NCBI RefSeq assembly: GCF_028274965.1
Contig: NZ_JAQCNO010000056.1
Coordinates: 1-57,883, forward strand
Direction: 5' to 3'
DNA: 57,883 nt
Source: Natronomonas sp.
GTDB lineage: Archaea > Halobacteriota > Halobacteria > Halobacteriales > Haloarculaceae
Shown here: piece by piece, positions 51,874 to 57,883 of the stretch
Numbering within the stretch: position 1 is the stretch's first letter
Layout: every line of letters starts with the position of its first letter
Program-made: the position numbers and the translations under genes
The notes under the pieces: generated by a model
The model's input: only the letters and a program-made list of their open reading frames with translations
Databases searched by the model: none
What the model was told of the DNA's origin: nothing

Positions 51874-52830
51874 TCAGAGCCCGCCCGACCCGACGAACAG
51901 CCAGAGGTTCCACGCCGTCAGCCCGGCGCCGAGCGCCGTCGCCACGAGCGGCGGCCAGTAGTACGAGAACCGATCGTTCGTGCGGGCGCCCTGGACGCTG
52001 ATCGAGAGCAACACCAGAAACACCAACAGCTTGGCGAGCAGAAACCCCGGGAGCCCCAAGTTCCGTAACACCGTCGCGATGACGGGGTTGGCCTCGGAGA
52101 CGCCCGGCGTCGAGAAGACCGCGACCGTCGTCGAGACGATGTCGCCGAACCCGTAGGTCGCGGCCGCGAGGAGCCACAGCGCGTAGAACTCCCTCGTGCG
52201 GACCTCGTATCGGGCCGGCGCGGACACCGCGTTCCACGTCTCGACCCTGTCCCTGCGGGTCTCCTCAGCCCCGGGCGGTTCCTCCTCAGTCGGCTCCTCG
52301 AAGGTGGCGTCGAACTCGGCCAGCAGTTCGCCGACCCGGCGCCGGCGCCCCACGAGTTCCGTTTGGAGCGCCTCGTAGCGGCCGTCCTCGGACAGCTCCT
52401 GCGCCGGGCGCTCGGCCTCGATCGCCCGCTTTTTCGAGAGCAACGAGAGGTACGAATCGATCGCGCCCTCGATCGCGTTCCGGCGTTCGAGGTCCGCAAC
52501 GAGCCCGAGGAGTTCCTCGCGATCGACCGGCTTCGTGACATACTCGTCGATGTCGAGTTTCAACACGTCGAGATCCGGCTCGACCGCCGTGAGCATCGCG
52601 GCGCGAAACTCCGTTCCGCGCCCCCTGAGCGCGCCGAGGACCTCGTCGCCGCTCATGCCCGGCATGCGCCGATCGAGCAACACGACGTCGACGTCCTCGT
52701 CGAAGCGCTCTACGGCTTCCGTCCCGTCAGCCGCCGTTCTGAGTTCGTAGCGCTCCCCGAGCCACTCCGCGTACAGCGTCGCCAACTCCGGTTCGTCTTC
52801 GACGACGAGGACGGCGGTACGATCAGACAT
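51874..52830 (-). CDS. HalX-type response regulator fused to a membrane domain
   Basis: The 318 residues start with a receiver domain: acidic pair in VVEDEPELA, phosphoacceptor Asp53 in VVLLDRRMPGMSG and Lys100 in YVTKPVDREELL. A HalX coiled region follows to about 170. The C-terminal part is hydrophobic, with three or four transmembrane helices from about 215 (EFYALWLLAAATYGF to NLWLFVGSGGL) and the motif SEANPVIATVLRN, reminiscent of DUF5658. Fusion of a HalX regulator to a membrane domain would tether the regulator to the membrane. It is convergent with the signal peptidase gene (6 bases apart). Confidence 0.82.
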   Translation of the reverse strand: MSDRTAVLVVEDEPELATLYAEWLGERYELRTAADGTEAVERFDEDVDVVLLDRRMPGMSGDEVLGALRGRGTEFRAAMLTAVEPDLDVLKLDIDEYVTKPVDREELLGLVADLERRNAIEGAIDSYLSLLSKKRAIEAERPAQELSEDGRYEALQTELVGRRRRVGELLAEFDATFEEPTEEEPPGAEETRRDRVETWNAVSAPARYEVRTREFYALWLLAAATYGFGDIVSTTVAVFSTPGVSEANPVIATVLRNLGLPGFLLAKLLVFLVLLSISVQGARTNDRFSYYWPPLVATALGAGLTAWNLWLFVGSGGL

Positions 52831-52920
52831 CGACGTCCGGACGGGCGGCTTCCGGGAGTAAATAATCCGGTGGAGTCGGCGCGCTCGGGTGGTCGGCGTT
52901 CCGGGACCGACCGGCGCGTC

Positions 52921-53934
52921 TCAGCTGCCCCCTCCGGTACCCTGCTCGAGTTCCGCGTCGAACCCGCCGAGGACGGCGTCGTTTTGATTTAGCAGCGAGA
53001 ACTCTATCGTCCAGTTGCCCGAGGCGGGGTTCCGATCGAACCCTTCGAGGGCGTAGCTCAGGTCGCTGCTGTCGTTGAAACCGACTGAGGCGTGTCCGAC
53101 ATTCGCGCCGACGTCGCCGCCGGTGCTATCGGAAACGACCGTCTCCGAGCCGGCCTTGATACTGAATCCATCGAACGAGGTCGGCTCGTTCGCGCCCCGT
53201 GCGGTGACTCCGAGGTTGAACCCGCCGACGGTCGCGGCGTCCTCGGTACTGACGGTGAACTCGATCGCGCGCTCGGGCCCCGTCGACACCGTCGGCCCCG
53301 CCGTCAGGTCGACGTCGACCCCCTCGCTTTCTCCTTCTTTTCCTTCCCCTTCGGAACCGCTGTCGCCCTCCGTCTCCCCGCTCTCGGCGATGATCCGCAG
53401 CGTGACGTCGGGGTCGCCGCTGATCTCGTCGATCTCGGCCGCGGTGAGATCGATCCGCATTCCGAACGGGATCGACTCACCCGGCTCGAGTCGGTCGTCG
53501 CCGGCGTCGCCGGCGCCGCTTTCGGCGATCAGGTTGCGCTCGTCGACGGCGTCGATCTCGACGAGGGTTCCGTCGCTCCCCGAGACGATCCGCAGCGCCT
53601 CTTCGACGTCCCCGTCCGGCTGCTCGGCGCCCTCGACGACGAACTCGAAGCGAAGCGACGTGACCGTCTGGGTCCCGCGGTTCGTGACGAGAACGAGTTC
53701 CTCGTAGGTCACCGACGAGCGCCCGGGGATCTCGAACTCGATCAACTCGGCGTCGGGATCGACGACGTCCTCGTCGAGCGACTCTAAGGACAACAGCGCG
53801 TTCTCGTCGCTCGCAGTTTCGAGGCTGACGGCGCGTTCGGCCTGTACCGTATCGAACGCGCCGGTGCTTACGAGCGCGCCGCCGCCGGCAAGTAGGCCCC
53901 CCAGCCCGAGAACCGTTTGTCGTCTCGAAACCAT
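52921..53934 (-). CDS. SipW-type surface protein, DUF1102-like (A)
   Basis: The 337 residues begin MVSRRQTVLGLGGLLAGGG then STGAFDTVQAERAVSLETASDENALL. The motif (S/T)GAFDTV with an Ala-x-x-A-like site is shared with the next genes and recalls TasA/camelysin signals. The mature part is beta-rich, with an acidic Glu/Gly/Ser spacer (residues about 195-210) between two domains, the second starting VDLTAGPTVSTGPERAIEFT. No catalytic motif. It is 61 bases after its upstream neighbour (53996-54613) in the same direction, so probably the second gene of a pair. Confidence 0.75.
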   Translation of the reverse strand: MVSRRQTVLGLGGLLAGGGALVSTGAFDTVQAERAVSLETASDENALLSLESLDEDVVDPDAELIEFEIPGRSSVTYEELVLVTNRGTQTVTSLRFEFVVEGAEQPDGDVEEALRIVSGSDGTLVEIDAVDERNLIAESGAGDAGDDRLEPGESIPFGMRIDLTAAEIDEISGDPDVTLRIIAESGETEGDSGSEGEGKEGESEGVDVDLTAGPTVSTGPERAIEFTVSTEDAATVGGFNLGVTARGANEPTSFDGFSIKAGSETVVSDSTGGDVGANVGHASVGFNDSSDLSYALEGFDRNPASGNWTIEFSLLNQNDAVLGGFDAELEQGTGGGS

Positions 53935-53995
53935 GGGTGCATCCCCGTCGATAGTCCGTTACTCGAAGGTAGATAGGCGTGAGCGTTCGTTTCGG

Positions 53996-54613
53996 TTAGT
54001 TGTCGTCGGTGCTTTCGGCCGTGATCGTGAGCGTGTAGTCCCCGTTCGGCAGATCGCCGTCCTCGGTGCCGCCCTCGAGGAGATCGATCTCGATCCCGAA
54101 GTTGATACTCTCCCCGGATGAGAGCGACGAAGCGACACTGTTGTCGCCGGACAGGACGTCACCGCCGTTGTCGACCATGTCCGTCCCGTCGTCGTCGACC
54201 TCGTCTACCGGGAAACTAAACGTGTCATCGAGGGTGATGTCGCTGTCGCCCTCGGGCTCGCCCGTGAACTCGAGGGTCAGGCTTCCCACGTTCTGGGTCC
54301 CCTGGTTCGCCACCGTCACCAGGTTTCGGAGGACCGTTCTCGCGTTTTGGTTGATACCGCCAGCGTCCGTGTCGTCGAGGCCATCGAGAGCGATGCTAAT
54401 GGTTCCATCGCCCGGTTCGCTCACGTACGCGTTGTTACCGTCACCGTCGCGGTCGGCGGGCGAGAGTCCGAGCAGCGCCGACGCGTCGCCGGCCGTCTGG
54501 ACGTTCACCGTTCGCTCCGCTTCCACCGTATCGAACGCGCCGGTCCCGATCAGTGCGCCGCCGCCTGCGACCAATCCACCGAGTCCGACGAGTACCGTTC
54601 GTCTGCTTGCCAT
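53996..54613 (-). CDS. SipW-type surface protein, DUF1102-like (B)
   Basis: The 205 residues begin MASRRTVLVGLGGLVAGGG then IGTGAFDTVEAERTVNVQTAGDASALLGL, nearly identical in the signal region to protein A. The mature domain is beta-rich with NQGTQNVGSLTLEFTGEP and GESINFGIEIDLLEGG, as in DUF1102 proteins. A leaderless start at 54613 fits the AATACAAA promoter 26-33 bases upstream. A role in cell surface or matrix is inferred from the signal and the peptidase next door. Confidence 0.78.
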   Translation of the reverse strand: MASRRTVLVGLGGLVAGGGALIGTGAFDTVEAERTVNVQTAGDASALLGLSPADRDGDGNNAYVSEPGDGTISIALDGLDDTDAGGINQNARTVLRNLVTVANQGTQNVGSLTLEFTGEPEGDSDITLDDTFSFPVDEVDDDGTDMVDNGGDVLSGDNSVASSLSSGESINFGIEIDLLEGGTEDGDLPNGDYTLTITAESTDDN

Positions 54614-54635
54614 ACCTACACCATAGACACCCACC

Positions 54636-54659
54636 CACTTTGTATTGGGGCGCTTGAAC
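54636..54659 (-). promoter_or_regulatory. shared AATACAAA promoter element, gene B
   Basis: On the minus strand GTTCAAG is followed after six bases by AATACAAA, the latter centred about 30 bases before the ATG at 54613. CCAATACAAAGTG is identical to the site at 56818-56830. AATACAAA is at TATA-box position. Confidence 0.6.
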
Positions 54660-54705
54660 GGGCTCCGAGCGCGTATGCCCCGGCCTGAAGAGCGTCCCGC
54701 GGCGG

Positions 54706-54746
54706 TTCAAGCACTGCTTTCGGCCCGGCAAGACCGACAATACAAA
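54706..54746 (+). promoter_or_regulatory. shared AATACAAA promoter element, gene C
   Basis: TTCAAG (54706-54711) and AATACAAA (54739-54746) precede the divergent gene at 54805 by 59-66 bases, so a leader of about 35 bases is expected. The flanking bases differ from the other two copies, but the eight-base core is the same. Confidence 0.5.
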
Positions 54747-54804
54747 ACGGATCGGGGTCATAGATTCCGTAACGAGCGCGGACGGTACCGCCGCGTTGCT
54801 CACC

Positions 54805-55335
54805 ATGCCAACGAGACGACAGGCGATCATCGGGCTCGGATCGGCCGCTACCGGTGGCGCCGTCGTGTCGGCGGGGGCGTTCAGTTCGAGCGTGGCGGCC
54901 GACGCCGACATGCGCGTCGTCGTGGTCTCCGAACTCCGGCTCGTCGCCGCCCGCGAGGACGGGGCCTACGTCGACGCCGACGCCGAGGGCGACCCCGTCG
55001 AGGAGATACTCATCGAGGAGCTAAACCGGAACGCGTTTTCTGAGTTCGGCGGGATCGTCCGGGCGCTGAACGACGGCGATCTGCCGATCGAGGAGCTGAC
55101 GTTCACTTTCGAGGCCGCCGAGGAACGCGTCGCCGACGCGCTGGCGATCGTCTCCGAGGAGGGGGTCACCGAGACGGACGGGGGGTACGCGTTGACCCCC
55201 GACGGCGGCCTCGGCCCCGGGGAGGGCGTCGAGTTCGGCCTCTCCGTCGATCTCCTCCCGGAGGGCGCGTCGGGGCTCTCCGATCTCCCGGAGTCGGCGG
55301 CGGAACTCGAGTTGACGATCACCGCCGAGGGCTGA
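54805..55335 (+). CDS. SipW-type surface protein (C)
   Basis: The 176 residues begin MPTRRQAIIGLGSAATGGAV then VSAGAFSSSVAADADMRVVV, the same signal layout as A and B with the F-S-S variant, which is closest to TasA-type signals. The mature part is acidic and beta-rich (LPIEELTFTFEAAEERVADALAIVSEEGV, GEGVEFGLSVDLLPEGASG). The ATG at 54805 is preferred to a TTG nine bases upstream. It is divergent from gene B and convergent with the beta-solenoid gene, 12 bases apart. Confidence 0.72.
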   Translation: MPTRRQAIIGLGSAATGGAVVSAGAFSSSVAADADMRVVVVSELRLVAAREDGAYVDADAEGDPVEEILIEELNRNAFSEFGGIVRALNDGDLPIEELTFTFEAAEERVADALAIVSEEGVTETDGGYALTPDGGLGPGEGVEFGLSVDLLPEGASGLSDLPESAAELELTITAEG

Positions 55336-55347
55336 CGCCACAACCGC

Positions 55348-56721
55348 TCAGTCGTCATCGTCGTCGCCGTCATCATCATCGTCGTCGTCATCATCATCGT
55401 CGTCGTCATCGTCGCCGTCGTCGCACGCGGCGGCGGGCGAGATGCTGCCGCCGACCGCCGAACAGTCCGAAACGCTCGGGTCCTCGCCCGACTCGAAGGT
55501 GACGTCGCCCGCGATCGAGGCGCTTCCCTCGAGTTCGACGCCGGGTTCGTCGTCGGCGCTGACGGTCACGCTCCCGTCGATCGCCGCGCTCCCGGAGAGA
55601 CTGACCGTGACCTCGCTGTCGCTCGTGATCGTCACGTCCCCGCGCACCCGCCCGTCGCCGTTCAGCGTCAGCTCTACCCCGCCCGACGCATCGATCGCGA
55701 GGTCCCCGTCGATCGTCGACCCGTCGGCGACGGTGAGTTCGACCCCGTCGGTGGACTCGACCGACACGTCCCCGACTGCCGCGCGTCCGGTGAGATCGAC
55801 GTCGACCTCGTCGCTCGAAGCCAGCGAGAGCGGCCCGTTGACCGCGCCGCCGCCGCCGACGTTCACGTCGAGTTCGCCCGACTCCTCGACGCAGACCCCT
55901 TCGCCGACCGACCCCCTGAGTGTCGCCGTCACCGACCCGGACGACGAGAGCTGCACGACGCCGCCGATCGTTGACCCGCCGCTCGTCGAGAACTCGATCG
56001 AATCGGTCCCGTCGATGGCGAGGTACTCCCCGACGCTGCCGGACAGCGCCGTGGTGAGTTCGTCGCTCACGCTGATGTCGACGGCGCCGTCGATCCTGGT
56101 TCCGCCGCTGATCCGACGCGGGACGTCGTCGACCGTCCCGACCACGACGCTGCAGTCGGTCTTCCCGTTCGGGAACTCCTCGACCGTACAGCCGGGCGGA
56201 GTGCGCGAGGCGCACACGTCCCGATCGGGGCTCGTACAGCTGACCTCGACGGACCGCGTGAGATCGACGGACTGGTCGGGTCCGGAGACGGTTATCGCGA
56301 CGTCGACGGTGCCCTGTGTGTCGGTGCTACAGGACAACTCCGCCGTGATCGGGGCGGAACTCCCCGGAGAGAGGTATCCGGGCGTTCCAACGTTTCTCAG
56401 CGTCACGCCGCCCCCGGCGGAGACGGCCTCGGCGTCGATCGATTCGAACGGCTCGTCGAACCGGTTTGTCAGCTCCAACAGCGTGACCGTCTGACCGCTC
56501 CGCCCGGACGGATCCTTGATGTCGACGCCGAGCAGCGCGGAGTCGTCCTCTGAGGTGGCGACGTCGAACGGGCGGCTGCCGGCGACCGAGTCGAACGCCC
56601 CCGTGGTGAAGAATCCGGTCGCGCCGAGAGCGCCGCCGCCGAGCGCCATCAACAGGGTCCGGCGGCTGAGTGGACCGTTCGATCGACCCCGGCTGCGGCT
56701 TCGCGTTCGTTTCCGTCCCAT
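55348..56721 (-). CDS. SipW-type surface protein with beta-solenoid repeats and poly-Asp tail (D)
   Basis: This 457-residue protein has a signal region SRRTLLMALGGGALGATG, then FFTTGAFDSVAGSRPF, as in A and B. A cysteine-containing domain covers residues about 60-190. Then come about ten repeats of 21-22 residues of the form DVxIxSxxxVxVxLxGxxxIDG (for example DLAIDASGGVELTLNGDG), the pattern of a right-handed beta-solenoid, like bactofilin or adhesin rods. The last 25 residues are almost all Asp with two Gly, which could bind Ca. Its AATACAAA promoter lies about 100 bases upstream. Confidence 0.8.
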   Translation of the reverse strand: MGRKRTRSRSRGRSNGPLSRRTLLMALGGGALGATGFFTTGAFDSVAGSRPFDVATSEDDSALLGVDIKDPSGRSGQTVTLLELTNRFDEPFESIDAEAVSAGGGVTLRNVGTPGYLSPGSSAPITAELSCSTDTQGTVDVAITVSGPDQSVDLTRSVEVSCTSPDRDVCASRTPPGCTVEEFPNGKTDCSVVVGTVDDVPRRISGGTRIDGAVDISVSDELTTALSGSVGEYLAIDGTDSIEFSTSGGSTIGGVVQLSSSGSVTATLRGSVGEGVCVEESGELDVNVGGGGAVNGPLSLASSDEVDVDLTGRAAVGDVSVESTDGVELTVADGSTIDGDLAIDASGGVELTLNGDGRVRGDVTITSDSEVTVSLSGSAAIDGSVTVSADDEPGVELEGSASIAGDVTFESGEDPSVSDCSAVGGSISPAAACDDGDDDDDDDDDDDDDDDGDDDDD

Positions 56722-56817
56722 GGGCGCGTTGTCGCCAGCCGATCGGGGCGGACCGGGCCGTTCGCCCCGGCCCCGACCGGCGTTGGCGCGTGCTCACAGG
56801 AGTGTTCGCCTCGTACG

Positions 56818-56850
56818 CACTTTGTATTGGCGGTCCTGAGGCGGTTCAAG
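56818..56850 (-). promoter_or_regulatory. shared AATACAAA promoter element, gene D
   Basis: CCAATACAAAGTG (56818-56830, minus strand) is identical over 13 bases to the element before gene B. CTTGAACC (56843-56850) lies 14 bases further upstream, the inverse of the GGTTCAAG before gene C. The start at 56721 is about 100 bases away, so a leader of 70 bases or an alternative start is implied. Confidence 0.55.
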
Positions 56851-56879
56851 CCGACCCATACGGCCGCAGAGCCGATCGA

Positions 56880-57407
56880 CTACCCGTCGGCTTCGAGCAC
56901 GCCGAGGAGTTCCTCGGGGTCCGCGATCGTCGACTCCTCGGCCTCGGACTGTAGCTCCCGGGCCGTCTCGATGTGTCCGTTGATCACGTCCGGCGGTTCG
57001 TTCTCGTCGGCGGCGACGGCGCCCTCTAGGGCCGCCGCGGTCGAGCGTTCCATCGCGTCGGCGTGCGTCGCCGCCTCCTCGCAGATCCGCGTCGCCGGCG
57101 GGACCTCGTTTTCCTTGGCCATCTCGACGGCCGTGCGGAACCGCTCTGTCGCCGTGGCGTAGCGATCGCCCGCGGTCGACAGCGCCCTCGTGGCGTCGCC
57201 GTACCGCCGATCGTTGAACGCGGCGATGCCCTCGTTGCGCGTCTCTGCGCCCTCGTTCGCTCTCTGGACGCCGGCGTCGTACGTCTCGACGATCTCACCG
57301 CGCTCGTCCGCGCCGAGTCCCCCGCCGCCGAGGCCACCGAACGACCCTCGGGCGCACCCGGCGGTCGAAACGGCGACCCCGAGGAGCACCGTCCTGCGCG
57401 CGATCAC
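56880..57407 (-). CDS. Tat-type lipoprotein, helical
   Basis: From the GTG at 57407 the 175 residues begin VIARRTVLLGVAVSTAGCARG, with a twin-arginine and lipobox STAGC. The mature part is helical and repeat-like (YDAGVQRANEGAETRNEGIAAFNDRRYGDATRALSTAGDRYATATERF), resembling tetratricopeptide-like or four-helix proteins of haloarchaeal envelopes. Function is unknown. A TTG start twelve bases upstream is possible. It ends the surface cluster next to a DUF7344 gene. Confidence 0.68.
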   Translation of the reverse strand: MIARRTVLLGVAVSTAGCARGSFGGLGGGGLGADERGEIVETYDAGVQRANEGAETRNEGIAAFNDRRYGDATRALSTAGDRYATATERFRTAVEMAKENEVPPATRICEEAATHADAMERSTAAALEGAVAADENEPPDVINGHIETARELQSEAEESTIADPEELLGVLEADG

Positions 57408-57432
57408 GTCGTGACACAATCACACACACGCC

Positions 57433-57440
57433 TTTTAAAA
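57433..57440 (-). promoter_or_regulatory. TATA-like box of the helical lipoprotein gene
   Basis: TTTTAAAA centred about 30 bases before the GTG at 57407 supports that start as leaderless. Confidence 0.5.
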
Positions 57441-57447
57441 GTTGTGC

Positions 57448-57883
57448 TCACGGGGGGTTTTCGAGGCGATCGAGCCGGTACCGGCGGCTCTGAAGCACCT
57501 GCCCGACCGCGGAAAAAAAGAACCCGCTCAGCACGATCGCGGCCCACCCGAGCGGCGGAACGGTCTCCGTCGGCACGAAGCCGATCCAGACGCCGAACAG
57601 CACGATCCCCGCGAGCACCGACAGCCCGAGGTAGTAGATCCCCCACGGGATCGACCCCGAGGGAACGATGTCGAGATACACCTCCAGTTCCTCGGCTTTC
57701 TCGGTCAACTCGATCTCGTCGCCGTCGAACGAGACGATCCCCGCCTCGGCCAGCCGGTCGAGATGCGTCTGCTGGAGCGACGTGTACACCCGCTTTCGCT
57801 CCGCGGAGGTCACCTCGGCGACCGCCTTGTCGTGTTCCCACGCGGCGACCTGCTCGGCGAGCTCCGAGAGCGTCACCGGCCCC
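57448..57883 (-). CDS. DUF7344-like winged-helix membrane protein, 5' end cut by the window
   Basis: The frame is open to the window edge, so the N-terminus is missing. Visible parts are a winged-helix-like region (TLSELAEQVAAWEHDKAVAEVTSAERKRVYTSLQQTHLDRLAEAGIVSFDG), typical of haloarchaeal DUF7344 proteins. After VYLDIVPSGSIPWGIYYLGL there are two transmembrane segments to about the last 20 residues. The missing part probably holds the start of the helix-turn-helix. It may be a membrane-tethered regulator; the target is unknown, though the surface cluster is adjacent. Confidence 0.7.
   Translation of the reverse strand, partial: GPVTLSELAEQVAAWEHDKAVAEVTSAERKRVYTSLQQTHLDRLAEAGIVSFDGDEIELTEKAEELEVYLDIVPSGSIPWGIYYLGLSVLAGIVLFGVWIGFVPTETVPPLGWAAIVLSGFFFSAVGQVLQSRRYRLDRLENPP

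Noticed and set aside
54616..54804. CRISPR-like or repeat array between genes B and C
   Set aside because: The repeated TTCAAG and AATACAAA elements are two unevenly spaced promoter motifs, not a regular repeat-spacer array.

Overview
This window looks like chromosomal DNA of a halophilic archaeon (class Halobacteria). It is very GC-rich, its proteins are strongly acidic, and genes are tightly packed with ATGA or TAATG overlaps. Many starts look leaderless, with a TATA-like box about 25-30 bases upstream. The gene set is archaeal: two Cdc48 AAA ATPases, PriS and GINS, a GHMP-type shikimate kinase, archease, archaetidylserine decarboxylase and a zinc-type ABC importer. No species is assigned. 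Family names (DUF numbers) come from memory of the families and were not searched.

Layout. 1-9.8 kb: tRNA-Ile, an FxsA-like protein, phosphoglycerate mutase (gpmI), MutY, a flavin reductase, a RecJ/DHH-like multidomain protein, Elp3 and a metallo-hydrolase. 9.8-16.9 kb: YbaK-like deacylase, a znuA-znuC-znuB zinc importer, thioredoxin, PRC-barrel protein, a DHH/TrkA-N protein, tRNA-Lys and a coiled-coil protein. 17.1-20.6 kb: a DUF371 gene, then the endonuclease III gene (nth), which is interrupted by a roughly 2.15 kb AT-richer insertion. The insertion supplies a replacement 3' end for nth and strands the original 3' end at 20416-20598. 20.6-33.9 kb: Bax1-like nuclease (DUF790), hydantoinase-type amidohydrolase, NSUN-type RNA methylase, PAC2 protein, phosphatidylserine decarboxylase family enzyme, a first Cdc48 paralogue, an Lhr-type helicase and an eIF2B-like protein. 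33.9-46.3 kb: the canonical cdc48 behind a small Hsp20-like gene and a palindromic promoter, GINS-PriS, archease, tRNA-Glu, shikimate kinase, an Lrp-type regulator and a small acyl-CoA module.

46.5-57.9 kb is a cell-surface region. It holds a DUF5305 membrane protein, a coiled-coil zinc-ribbon protein, a DUF7504-like protein with a long acidic disordered arm, a SipW/Sec11-like signal peptidase with an extra exported domain, and a membrane-fused HalX response regulator. It also holds four proteins with closely related signal-anchor sequences. One of these is a predicted beta-solenoid of about ten 22-residue repeats ending in a poly-aspartate tail. Three promoters here share the element AATACAAA, two of them within an identical 13-base block, which suggests co-regulation. 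I infer that the peptidase processes these TasA/camelysin-like proteins for the cell surface or extracellular matrix.

The most unusual items are the nth insertion with its gene-restoring 3' end (a design known from bacterial prophages in icd) and the surface cluster with its shared promoter element. No CRISPR array, rRNA, transposase or integrase was seen.
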